Shown here: in pieces, positions 42,410 to 49,762 of the stretch
Layout: each line of letters opens with the position of its first letter
Position numbering within the stretch: position 1 is the stretch's first letter
Source: Rhodospirillales bacterium
GTDB taxonomy: Bacteria > Pseudomonadota > Alphaproteobacteria > Rhodospirillales > WMHbin7
Reading direction: 5' to 3'
Assembly (NCBI GenBank): GCA_016214125.1
Contig: JACRPC010000021.1
Location: forward strand, 35,001-99,000
Length of the DNA: 64,000 bases
Notes under the pieces: model-generated
The model's database searches: none
What the model was told of the DNA's origin: nothing
What the model saw: only the letters and a program-made list of their open reading frames with translations
Translations under genes and position numbers: made by a program

Positions 42410-44418
42410 CTCGACCGAAACACTTTGCGGCCTCGCCGCAAGGGGCGGCGGATGACACCGGCGGCGGGCATGTCCTGCGGCCCAGCGTCGGTGGGGGGAT
42501 CGGCAATCCCAACCTGGGCTTCGAGATCCTGCCACTTGGCCTCGGGCCAGCGGTCGGCGCCGAGAATCCAGGCCGCCGCCCGGGCGTAGACCCGGCAGTC
42601 GAGCGCCTCGTTGCGCTCTCTGAGCTTCTGCCATTCGAGCCGGGCAAAGCCGCGCCTTGTCTTGACCGTCACCAACTGCTCGGCGACCAGCTGCTTGCAC
42701 CATTCGGCGTCGGCCCACGATGGCAGATGTACCGTTCCGGCCGGATAGCGGGCACCCCCGGCCAGATCTTCGTCGGTCGGGCGGTCGAGACGCAGGAAGC
42801 GATAGGTCTCGGTTTTGAAAGTTGATCCCGCCACCGTCCAGAGCCGGGCGCCGCGACGGACCTTTTTCCCGCCCTCGGTGGCGTCGACATAGGTGGGCCC
42901 CGAGACCGGGCTTGCCCGGTTGAAGCCCTCGACGCCCTTGACCGGCGCCACGTGAGCCACGCCCATCCGGCGCGCCCAGCCATAGACCGCCGAGGTCTCG
43001 TAGCCGGTATCGATGGCCAGACGGGCGATCTTCAGGGCAGCGCCGTTCGCGTGGGTCCAGGTCCGGGCGAGAACCTCTTCCAGCGCCGTCCAGGACTCGA
43101 CCTTCTCGGGGCCGCCCTCGATGACGATGTGATCGGCCAGCCAGCTCTCCAGGCCCCGACCCCAGGCCCAGACGTCGATCTCGATCCGGTCCTTCTGGAC
43201 GTCGGCCCCGGCAGTGAGGAACAGGGCGCCCGCGGGCACCGCGCCATTCGCCCACACCTCGCGGCGGTCGTAAAGCCGCTGCCAGTCCGGTGCTTCGCCG
43301 CTCTCGACCCAGGTTTCGCCCAGCATGGTGTTCTTGAACGCCTTGATGGCCTCGTCCGATCCTTGTGCCGCCTCCCAGGCCCGGGCGATGCGCTCCCAGG
43401 AGAGCCAGCCCACCGGCGAGTAAAGCGCCGACAGGTGAAAGCCGATGGTAAGCGAATCGGCCGAAGTGGCGGTGGCCCGCCACTCGCCCGACGCCATCAT
43501 GGCGGTCTTGTGATGCTCGGCGATTTCGCCGTCGCAGGACTGGCAGACGTATCGGGCGGTTTCCGGACAGCCCTTCTCCCAGCGCAGGCGCTCGAACTTC
43601 AGCCACTGGTACTCCCCGCAGTGGGGACAGGGCAGGAAGAAGCGCCGCTGGTCGGAGGCCTCGTATTCGCGCTCGATCCGCGAGACGCCCTTGATGGTGG
43701 GAGTCGAGACCAGGAATATCTTGCGCCGGTGGGCGAAGGTGAGCGAGCGGGCCTCCGCCAGCGTCACCGGGTCGCCCTCTTCGTCGGCGGAGGCCGGATA
43801 GGCGTCCACCTCGTCGAGGAACAGGTAGCGGGCCGGGATCGAGCGCAGACCGACCGCCGAATTGGCCCCGGTCATCACCAGAATGCCGCCCGCGAAATCC
43901 TTGGACAACACCGTGTTGCCGGAATCCCTCGATCGGCTGGGGCGAACCTTGTCACGAAGGGCCGGGCATTCCTCGATCAGCGGATCGATGCGTTGCCGCG
44001 ACGCCCGCTTGGCCAGTTCCACCGTCGGCTGGACGGCCAGCATGGGGCCGGGAGCCTGGTGAATGACGAAACCGATCATGTTGATGCCGGCCTCGGTGGC
44101 GCCGACCTGCACCCCCTTCATGAAGACGATGCGCTGGGCAGGGTGTCCCGGCGAGAGCGCATCCATGATCTCGCGCATGTAGGGCGTGCGCGCCGTGCGA
44201 TAGCGTCCGGGCTCGGCGGCTGCCCGGGTGCTCAAGACCCGGTTTCGGTCGGCCCATTCGGAGACGGTGAGCAGCGGGTCGGGCCGAAGCCCCTCGGACC
44301 AGCTGCGGAGGATGTCGTCTACGCCATCGAACCCATCGGATTCACCCGAACTCGGGCCTCTAGCCGAAGGCAGAACCCGGGTTTGGCTCGGCCAGTTCGT
44401 CGAGGTGGGCGCGGACAT
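42397..44418 (-). CDS. terminase large subunit, lambda gpA family
   Basis: This 673-aa protein is the DNA packaging ATPase/nuclease. The lambda gpA-like N-terminus LLTVSEWADRNRVLSTRAAAEPGRYRTARTPYMREIMDALS, VQVGATEAGINMIGFVIH (adenine/Walker A region) and FLDEVDAYPASADEEGDPVTLAEAR (Walker B) give the ATPase. A treble-clef CPHCGEY ... CQSCDG lies at about 285-312. The C-terminal nuclease has LTAGADVQKDRIEIDVWAWGRG and LAIDTGYETSAVYGW. ATG at 44418 has GGAGACC before it and overlaps the small terminase end by 59 bases. Confidence 0.93.
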   Translation of the reverse strand: MSAPTSTNWPSQTRVLPSARGPSSGESDGFDGVDDILRSWSEGLRPDPLLTVSEWADRNRVLSTRAAAEPGRYRTARTPYMREIMDALSPGHPAQRIVFMKGVQVGATEAGINMIGFVIHQAPGPMLAVQPTVELAKRASRQRIDPLIEECPALRDKVRPSRSRDSGNTVLSKDFAGGILVMTGANSAVGLRSIPARYLFLDEVDAYPASADEEGDPVTLAEARSLTFAHRRKIFLVSTPTIKGVSRIEREYEASDQRRFFLPCPHCGEYQWLKFERLRWEKGCPETARYVCQSCDGEIAEHHKTAMMASGEWRATATSADSLTIGFHLSALYSPVGWLSWERIARAWEAAQGSDEAIKAFKNTMLGETWVESGEAPDWQRLYDRREVWANGAVPAGALFLTAGADVQKDRIEIDVWAWGRGLESWLADHIVIEGGPEKVESWTALEEVLARTWTHANGAALKIARLAIDTGYETSAVYGWARRMGVAHVAPVKGVEGFNRASPVSGPTYVDATEGGKKVRRGARLWTVAGSTFKTETYRFLRLDRPTDEDLAGGARYPAGTVHLPSWADAEWCKQLVAEQLVTVKTRRGFARLEWQKLRERNEALDCRVYARAAAWILGADRWPEAKWQDLEAQVGIADPPTDAGPQDMPAAGVIRRPLRRGRKVFRSSYFS

Positions 44419-44932
44419 GGGTCTCCAGGGCCTTCTGCATGACGTGCACCTCTGTCCCCAGCTCGGCGGCCATCAGGGCGGCGGCGCGGGCCGGCCAGTT
44501 GATCCAGGCATCGCGTTCCTGGCGGGCCAGCTTGAACACCACGGCAAGGGCGCGGGCGCGGTCGATCAACGCGCCTTTCTTCTCCTGGAGGCGCAGGCGG
44601 GCGAGATGGGCCTTGGCGACCTCGTGGGCGGTACGCGCCTCGACGAAGGTGATTCTGCCGGTCGGTAGTCCCTGTTCCTTCAGGGTCTCACGCACCGATC
44701 CCATTGCCGCCTCGGCCACCGGCTTCACTTTGGGCCTGACATCCTGGGCGTCGGCGGCAGGAGGGCGGCGCTTGGCGGGATCGGTGGCGGCGGCGCGCCT
44801 TGCGTCCGAGGCTTCCGCGTCGATAGTGCCGTCGGGCAGCAGCACCAGACGTCCGGCGGCCTTGGCCTTCTGCACCGCGCCCCGCGACAAACCCACATGG
44901 GCGGCATATTGCCGTTCGCTCATGCCCGGCAT
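44360..44932 (-). CDS. terminase small subunit, Nu1-like
   Basis: This 190-aa protein begins MPGMSERQYAAHVGLSRGAVQKAKAAGRLVLLPDG, a winged-helix start typical of Nu1-like cos-binding small terminases. Its middle is charged helix (EARTAHEVAKAHLARLRLQEKKGALIDRAR) and a further helical end binds the large subunit. A second ATG nine bases in (44923) is possible. Its 5' 47 bases recur imperfectly at 46057-46103, with a 309-aa gene between, so an insertion or duplication has remodelled its upstream region. Confidence 0.8.
   Translation of the reverse strand: MPGMSERQYAAHVGLSRGAVQKAKAAGRLVLLPDGTIDAEASDARRAAATDPAKRRPPAADAQDVRPKVKPVAEAAMGSVRETLKEQGLPTGRITFVEARTAHEVAKAHLARLRLQEKKGALIDRARALAVVFKLARQERDAWINWPARAAALMAAELGTEVHVMQKALETHVRAHLDELAEPNPGSAFG
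44886..44932 (-). repeat. copy A of a 47-bp imperfect repeat flanking the 309-aa gene
   Basis: The 5' end of the small terminase gene. It matches 46057-46103 except at about six positions, reading MPGMSERQYAAHVG here. Confidence 0.75.
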
Positions 44933-45023
44933 CCAGGCTCCTAAATCCAGAGAACAAAAATAATCTGTCGTTATTGCCAGCAAAACATACTTTTACAAAC
45001 AACGTCAGACGATCATGCGTTCT

Positions 45024-45953
45024 TCAAATGAGGCGAAGCTGTTTCGCACCAGGGATGTGTTCGATAATTTTTATGACCTTGACCTCTTTGGTCAGGCCGG
45101 ATGACGTCAAAGTCTGCTCTTCGCGGATTTGACAACGCAACGTGTCATTGGCGGATAGGGCTATCTTGCCTTCTAATGCTTGATTGAGAAATTCAACATC
45201 CTCCATATCAGCTGTAAACGGCTTGTCTCCGCCATCAGTAAATCGCCATTTGTAGCCGTCCCGAAAATGAGAAGTGACAATTCTTAGCCAGACCTCACGC
45301 TCACTGGATTCGATTTGTGGTACCTCATCGACCGGCTCAGGAATCTTGAAAGAGGAGCGGTCACTTACTGTTAATAAGACTTCGCCGTCAGAATTCTTCT
45401 CTCCAATTTTCAACGAGGTCACGCCAGGCACACCAAGGGCCTTATCGCTAAATTCCTCAAGTGCCTCTCGTGTCGGAAGGTTTTCCAACAACTCAATCGT
45501 TCTGTTATCAACAATGATAGTGGTTTGGTTCGCCGTGATCACTGTCGTACCATCACCTCGGTCGTTGATCATGTCGGGGCGCCGCCCTCGTAGAAGCTTG
45601 ATCACAGTGAATAGGCCAGCCACTGGAACCCCAAGAATGGTTCCTCCCTTAATCAGCAGGTCAAGCAACTGATCCGCAGCAACAACACGATCTGGGTTCT
45701 CGACGACAGCGTCGAGAATGTCTCTAATAGCGTCGACCATTGAAATGTCGATGCTTAATAGGGCTTCAAAGCAAGCCTCATTTGTAGCGCGAAGCTTGAG
45801 GCGCGCGCGCGCACGATCCCCGTTGAGTGCGCGATTTGCAGTCTGAATAACATTGCCAAGGGCAAGAAGCGCTGGAGCGAGATCGTTGACGTCGATCTCA
45901 CCACCCCTAAACGGCTCACCGTCGAAGGCTATCCGGAACGACGAACGTTTCAT
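45024..45953 (-). CDS. unknown 309-aa protein inserted upstream of the small terminase
   Basis: I cannot name this family. The protein begins MKRSSFRIAFDGEPFRGGEIDVNDLAPALLALGN and has a helical front, a central hydrophobic segment (LIKGGTILGVPVAGLFTVIKLL, about 108-129) that could associate with membranes, and a beta-rich C-terminal half. GC content is clearly lower than the terminase genes on both sides, and imperfect 47-bp repeats bracket it, so it is a recent insertion. Proteins of this type are common as isolated accessory genes in proteobacteria; function is unknown. Confidence 0.7.
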   Translation of the reverse strand: MKRSSFRIAFDGEPFRGGEIDVNDLAPALLALGNVIQTANRALNGDRARARLKLRATNEACFEALLSIDISMVDAIRDILDAVVENPDRVVAADQLLDLLIKGGTILGVPVAGLFTVIKLLRGRRPDMINDRGDGTTVITANQTTIIVDNRTIELLENLPTREALEEFSDKALGVPGVTSLKIGEKNSDGEVLLTVSDRSSFKIPEPVDEVPQIESSEREVWLRIVTSHFRDGYKWRFTDGGDKPFTADMEDVEFLNQALEGKIALSANDTLRCQIREEQTLTSSGLTKEVKVIKIIEHIPGAKQLRLI

Positions 45954-46056
45954 CCTTCTATGCGCCTCTGCTGCCGATTATAGAGAGCTTCTTGTATCAT
46001 ATTATTGAGATTTCTTACCGGATTATTGGCGCTTTAAGCGGTGTTTTTGTGCGCAG

Positions 46057-46103
46057 GACAGCCTCACATGGGCGGTATATTGCCTTTCGCTCATGCCCGG
46101 CAT
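46057..46103 (-). repeat. copy B of the 47-bp repeat (remnant of a small terminase start)
   Basis: Reads MPGMSERQYTAHVRLS on the - strand, then leaves the terminase sequence and soon stops. It is the diverged duplicate of 44886-44932 and marks the right edge of the inserted 309-aa gene. Confidence 0.75.
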
Positions 46104-46143
46104 GGGGTTGATCCGTTTCTTTTAGAAGAGAGCCGAACACGAG

Positions 46144-46167
46144 CCGCCGGGATCAAAATCCCGGCGG
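46144..46167. terminator. hairpin at the end of the small-gene cluster
   Basis: CCGCCGGGAT-caaa-ATCCCGGCGG, a perfect 10-bp stem, lies 24 bases after the stop of the 66-aa gene on the - strand. The U-run is weak on either strand (TTT on the + side), so it may be a terminator or a transcript-stabilising hairpin. Confidence 0.5.
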
Positions 46168-46190
46168 TTTCGTGGTGGTGGCCGTGGGGT

Positions 46191-46391
46191 TCAATTGCTG
46201 GTCTGGTCGATGCCGGTAACGTAGGCCCCGCTTTGATTCCACGATCCTTCGTCGATTTCCCATTCGGTGTCGGTGCTGGCGTGCAGCTTGGCGAAGGCCG
46301 CCGTCTCGGCCTGTTCCTTGGTTTCTGCCTCGACCTCGATGACGGTGCTCTCGGTGACGTCACGGGTGATGATCACGCGGAAGGTCGGCAT
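46191..46391 (-). CDS. small hypothetical phage protein (66 aa)
   Basis: This 66-aa acidic protein (MPTFRVIITRDVTESTVIEVEAETKEQAETAAFAKL) looks like a single beta-beta-alpha unit. AAGGAA stands nine bases before the ATG. It is the last gene of a run of small proteins on the - strand, with a hairpin after it. Similar small proteins with a 'VEVEAETKEEAE' pattern are common in phage early regions; no function is known. Confidence 0.65.
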   Translation of the reverse strand: MPTFRVIITRDVTESTVIEVEAETKEQAETAAFAKLHASTDTEWEIDEGSWNQSGAYVTGIDQTSN

Positions 46392-46394
46392 GGG

Positions 46395-46565
46395 TCATTT
46401 CCTTCCGGCGGCAAGGCCGGCCTCGTAGGCGGCCTCGAGCGCTTTCCTGATGGCCCAGACCGGGATTTCGTGGAAATCGAAACTGTCCCGTTTGCGGGTC
46501 TCCAAGGTTTCAATGCTAAGGGTGCGGGTGGCGATCTCCCGGATGATGCTGTCGCGGTCGGTCAT
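46395..46565 (-). CDS. small helical phage protein (56 aa, DUF6900-like)
   Basis: This 56-aa protein starts at ATG 46565 (MTDRDSIIREIATRTLSIETLETRKRDSFDFHEIPVW) after GGAGGGC. The remaining residues (IRKALEAAYEAGLAAGRK) are a helix. The pattern resembles what I recall of DUF6900 small phage/plasmid proteins. It lies three bases upstream of the 66-aa gene and ten bases after the 108-aa gene. Confidence 0.6.
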   Translation of the reverse strand: MTDRDSIIREIATRTLSIETLETRKRDSFDFHEIPVWAIRKALEAAYEAGLAAGRK

Positions 46566-46575
46566 GGCGCCCTCC

Positions 46576-46902
46576 TCAGTGACGGTTGCCGCCGGACGAC
46601 AGGAACTCTCCTGTGGTGCCGTCCTGCACGCGACCGAGGAGTTCCAGAACCTGGACCCAAGGAATGGTGACGAGCGGTTCCGCGAAGGCGTCCGGCTGGT
46701 CGGGCTGCCAGCCCTCGCGGGTCGAGCCGAAGAAACCATCCTGGCTGATGCCGATCAGGGTGCCGACATGGACGTTCTCGCGCTTCTGGAACTCGGCGAC
46801 GGCGCGGGCAAGGTCGTGGGTGGTAAGGCCGCGTGCCGCAAGGGTCGCCTGTCCCGCCGGGCTCTCGATGTGATGGACGGTGTATTCGGGCTTCCTTGCC
46901 AT
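46576..46902 (-). CDS. hypothetical phage protein (108 aa)
   Basis: I do not recognise this 108-aa protein. The N-terminal part (YTVHHIESPAGQATLAARGLTTHDLARAVAEFQKRENVHVG) is alpha/beta, and the C-terminal part contains WVQVLELLGRVQDGTTGEFLSSGG. GGAGG precedes the ATG. It belongs to the small-gene run 46191-48512 between the terminase region and the ParB-methyltransferases. Confidence 0.6.
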   Translation of the reverse strand: MARKPEYTVHHIESPAGQATLAARGLTTHDLARAVAEFQKRENVHVGTLIGISQDGFFGSTREGWQPDQPDAFAEPLVTIPWVQVLELLGRVQDGTTGEFLSSGGNRH

Positions 46903-46905
46903 GGT

Positions 46906-47388
46906 TCAGCCCTCCACCCGGATGGCGTACACGCGCCCCCTTCGGTCGACCTTCTCCGAGGTCACGTCAAGCCCGAGCTTCTTCTTGAGCGCTCCGGCGA
47001 TGGCGCCGCGCACCGTGTGGGCCTGCCAGCCGAAGGCAGCGACGATCTCGGCGATGGATGCGCCTTCGGGCCGCCTCAGCATATCGATCAGTTGGGCCTG
47101 CTTGCTGTCGCGGGGCTTGCGCTCCGGCTTTGCGGAAGACGGGGGCAGGACGATTCCGATGCCGGAAATCGTCTCGCCCTCGGGCGTCACCGCCTCGATG
47201 CCAGCGGCCTGCAGGACATCCTGGACGGAAAGGTGGCTTTCCTTCATCAGGGCCTTCAGGCGATCGAGGGCCTTGCCCTTGTAGTTGAATGCTTTGGGGC
47301 TTACCGCTTCACCGGTGAGAGTTGAGATGGCGGTCGCGATCTGCGCGACGGTGAACTTCTCCAGGGTGACGTTGTTCTTGGCGGTCAT
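46906..47388 (-). CDS. DUF3489 family protein
   Basis: This 160-aa protein starts at ATG 47388 with AAGGAGATT upstream. The C-terminal half (KQAQLIDMLRRPEGASIAEIVAAFGWQAHTVRGAIAGALKKKLGLDVTSEK) matches DUF3489, a winged-helix-like module common in phages and plasmids, probably DNA binding. The N-terminal half (VAQIATAISTLTGEAVSPKAFNYKGKALDRLKALM) may be a second small domain. It would be a regulator or DNA-packaging accessory; neither is shown. Confidence 0.8.
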   Translation of the reverse strand: MTAKNNVTLEKFTVAQIATAISTLTGEAVSPKAFNYKGKALDRLKALMKESHLSVQDVLQAAGIEAVTPEGETISGIGIVLPPSSAKPERKPRDSKQAQLIDMLRRPEGASIAEIVAAFGWQAHTVRGAIAGALKKKLGLDVTSEKVDRRGRVYAIRVEG

Positions 47389-47489
47389 GGGAATCTCCTT
47401 CGGGTGACGGCACCACGACCATCGCGGCGCTGCTACCACCCGAAGCCCCGCCGGGCAAACCCGGTCGGGGCCAGAGGGGGGCCGGTTCT

Positions 47490-47855
47490 TCAGTCGGCTT
47501 CGGCCAGGATCTCGAAGTGGGTAACGAAGCCCGTGAGGTGAGGCAGCCCGCGCGGTATCCCGGTCTCCCGGCTGGTGCGGCGGCTGATGGTCCAACCCAT
47601 CCAGCGCTCGATGGCCGCTTCGATGGCGGGCTTGAGGTCAAGCCCGTCAACCAGCCCGTTGGCAACGTCGTCGGCGAAGTGGCGGCCGTAGCGGCTGTCC
47701 AGGAAATCGCGTACCGCCGTGTCCGGGCATCCGGTGGCCTTGGCAACCGCTGTCATGGCCTGCGGCCAGGCCTGGACGGGATCGGCGCGGTGGGCGATGG
47801 TGCCCCAGAATCCCCAGGCGGTGTTGGTGGTGGGCAGGGTCGTTTCGATGTTCAT
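47490..47855 (-). CDS. hypothetical phage protein (121 aa)
   Basis: This 121-aa protein begins at ATG 47855 (MNIETTLPTTNTAWGFWGTI) after GGAGATGACGCC. The protein reads like a compact helical fold: DPVQAWPQAMTAVAKATGCPDTAVRDFLDSRYGRHFADDVANGL, then IEAAIERWMGWTISRRTSRETGIPRG. A 58-bp repeat (47874-47931) lies upstream. I do not recognise the family, but the phrase 'WGFWGT...A..AW' is typical of small phage/plasmid proteins. Confidence 0.65.
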   Translation of the reverse strand: MNIETTLPTTNTAWGFWGTIAHRADPVQAWPQAMTAVAKATGCPDTAVRDFLDSRYGRHFADDVANGLVDGLDLKPAIEAAIERWMGWTISRRTSRETGIPRGLPHLTGFVTHFEILAEAD

Positions 47856-47873
47856 GGCGTCATCTCCATCCTT

Positions 47874-47931
47874 GATGGCGTCCATGAAGGCGCTGCTTGA
47901 GGGAACAGCCAAGCTCATAAGCGGATCATTT
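47874..47931 (-). repeat. 58-bp direct repeat, copy 1
   Basis: Matches 48237-48294 at 55 of 58 positions. It lies just upstream of the ribosome site of the 121-aa gene. Read in frame on the - strand it could encode MSLAVPSSSAFMDAI, but there is no ribosome site before that ATG, so I regard it as a regulatory or recombination repeat, not a leader peptide. Confidence 0.8.
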
Positions 47932-47996
47932 GATTGCTTTGTTTTGGCAATCTGGATCATTCGATGATCGGAGCCCAAGGTGTCGAGTCTCAAAGC

Positions 47997-48218
47997 TCAT
48001 GATCCCAATTTGATGGTGAGGTAGCGGCCAGGAAACCGCGCCGACGCTAGCGCCTTAGCCTGCTGGCAGGCTTCCGTGTAAGTGCCGTCGAAAAACACCG
48101 GCTCGGGATCGCCTGGCAGATAAAAGGCCCAATGCCCCCGGCCATGCGGTTTGCGCCCGTGCGCGAACTGGAACTCGCTCGTGCTGATCTCGATTCTGCC
48201 CTTGTGTCGTCCGGTCAT
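47997..48218 (-). CDS. hypothetical phage protein (73 aa)
   Basis: This 73-aa basic protein (MTGRHKGRIEISTSEFQFAHGRKPHGRGHWAFYLPGDPEP) starts at ATG 48218 with GGAGGAAC upstream. The remainder is FFDGTYTEACQQAKALASARF. It appears to be a small mixed alpha/beta protein of unknown role. The second 58-bp repeat copy lies 19 bases upstream of the start. Confidence 0.6.
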   Translation of the reverse strand: MTGRHKGRIEISTSEFQFAHGRKPHGRGHWAFYLPGDPEPVFFDGTYTEACQQAKALASARFPGRYLTIKLGS

Positions 48219-48236
48219 GGCCGTTCCTCCGATGGT

Positions 48237-48294
48237 GATGGCGTCCATGAATGCGCTGTTTGCGGGAACAGCCAAGCTCATAAGCGGATCATTT
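48237..48294 (-). repeat. 58-bp direct repeat, copy 2
   Basis: Second copy of the repeat at 47874-47931, 363 bases away and placed in the same position ahead of a small gene. Its right end reaches the stop region of the DUF7220-like gene. Confidence 0.8.
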
Positions 48295-48512
48295 TATGAT
48301 CGTTGGCGCATGGCCTCGAACAGCCTGCGAAGCGAGTACGAGCGGACGATGGACACAACCGTGAAAACCAAGCCCAGAAGCAAATTGTCCGACAGGCTGG
48401 CGTAAAGGCCGAACAGCGGGAACACCAGCGCCTGGGTGGCAACGGCGATACCATAGCCGACGGCGACGTTGGCCGCCGCCTCGGCCATCGACATGCGGTG
48501 AGACTGTTTCAA
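48294..48512 (-). CDS. DUF7220-like small membrane protein
   Basis: This 72-aa protein has two predicted membrane helices: ANVAVGYGIAVATQALVFPLFGL and LLLGLVFTVVSIVRSYSLRRLFEAM. The arrangement resembles DUF7220-type small phage membrane proteins. The assigned start is TTG 48512, overlapping the methyltransferase stop (TTGA) with GAGG upstream; an in-frame ATG at 48494 is possible. Confidence 0.65.
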   Translation of the reverse strand: MKQSHRMSMAEAAANVAVGYGIAVATQALVFPLFGLYASLSDNLLLGLVFTVVSIVRSYSLRRLFEAMRQRS

Positions 48513-49762
48513 GTCGCCTCGCGTCCGGCCGCCAGATCATCGAAGGCCGTTCCGTCCGCATCGAGCACGGCCTTGGCCCCGGTGAGCTTTTGCCAGCGCT
48601 TCACGATGACGTCGCAGTAGCGAGGATCGATCTCGATCCCGAGACCGACGCGCCCGGTGGTCTGGGCGGCGATCAAGGTGGTGCCAGAGCCGCAGAAGGG
48701 CTCGTAGATCGCATCACCCTCGGTGCTGTTGTTGAGGATCGGGCGGCGCATGCATTCCACAGGTTTCTGGGTGCCGTGGATGGTGGCCTCGTCCTCCTCG
48801 CCTTCATGACCGATGGTCCAGACGGTGGCCTGGTCGCGGGCACCCTGCCAATGGCCCTTGGTGCCTTCGCGCACCGCATACCAGCAGGGCTCGTGCTGCC
48901 AGTGGTAGTCGCCGCGCCCCAGCACGAAGCGGGGCTTGGCCCAGATGATCTGAGAGCGGATGCGGAAGTCGCAGACCTCCAGGCTCTCGGCGACCGTGCG
49001 GGCATGGACGCCCGCGTGCCAGACATAGGCCACGTCGCCGGGGAACAGCGCCCAGGCCTCGCGCCAGTCGGCCCTGTGGTCGTTGGTCACCTTGCCGGTG
49101 CGGGAGGTGGCGGAGACCCCGGCCTCGTTGCGCCAGCCGGGATCGTAATCGACCCCGTAGGGCGGATCGGTCACCATCAGGTGAGGAACCGCCCCGGCCA
49201 GGAGCCGCTCGACGTCGGTGGCCACGGTGGCGTCGCCACAGAGCAGGCGATGCTTTCCGAGCAGCCAAAGATCACCAGGGCGGGTGATGGGGTCGGCAGG
49301 CGGCTCGGGAACGTCGTTTTCGTCACCATCTCCAAGGCCGTCCCCGACCTCCTCAGCCAGCAGCCGGTCAAGGTCGTCATCGGAAAATCCGAGCAGGTCG
49401 AGATCGAAGCCGTCCTCGCGCAAGCGGGCCAGTTCGGCGGACAACAGCGCATCGTCCCAGCCGGAGTTGAGGGCGATCTGGTTGTCGGCCAGACGGAAGG
49501 CGCGTGCCTGGGCGTCGGTGAGATGGCCGAGCCGGATCACCGGCACCTCGGCTAGCCCAAGACGGCGGGCTGCCATCAGACGGCCGTGGCCGGCGATCAG
49601 TACGTCCCGCTCGTCCACCAGGCAGGGGACATTGAAGCCGAACTCGGCGATCGATCCCGCGATCTGCACCACCTGGTCATCGCTATGGGTGCGGGCGTTG
49701 GCGGCATAGGGCAGCAGGCGCTCAATGGGCCAGCGCTCGATCTGGAAGGAATCATGGGGCAT
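48509..49762 (-). CDS. ParB-domain DNA methyltransferase 1 (DPPY type)
   Basis: This 417-aa fusion has an N-terminal ParB/Srx-like domain (IERLLPYAANARTHSDDQVVQIAGSIAEFG, IAGHGRLMAARRLG; about 10-110) and a C-terminal beta-class methyltransferase: DPPYGVDYDPGW (about 205), then FCGSGTTLIAAQTTGR (about 358). DPPY suggests N6-adenine methylation. Phage orphan enzymes like this probably protect phage DNA from host restriction or alter gene control. ATG at 49762 has AAGGA upstream. It overlaps the second methyltransferase gene by 11 bases, so the pair is co-translated. Confidence 0.85.
   Translation of the reverse strand: MPHDSFQIERWPIERLLPYAANARTHSDDQVVQIAGSIAEFGFNVPCLVDERDVLIAGHGRLMAARRLGLAEVPVIRLGHLTDAQARAFRLADNQIALNSGWDDALLSAELARLREDGFDLDLLGFSDDDLDRLLAEEVGDGLGDGDENDVPEPPADPITRPGDLWLLGKHRLLCGDATVATDVERLLAGAVPHLMVTDPPYGVDYDPGWRNEAGVSATSRTGKVTNDHRADWREAWALFPGDVAYVWHAGVHARTVAESLEVCDFRIRSQIIWAKPRFVLGRGDYHWQHEPCWYAVREGTKGHWQGARDQATVWTIGHEGEEDEATIHGTQKPVECMRRPILNNSTEGDAIYEPFCGSGTTLIAAQTTGRVGLGIEIDPRYCDVIVKRWQKLTGAKAVLDADGTAFDDLAAGREAT

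Noticed and set aside
47880-47938. Possible MSLAVP... leader peptides on both 58-bp repeats
   Set aside because: No ribosome site before those ATGs, whereas the downstream starts have good ones.
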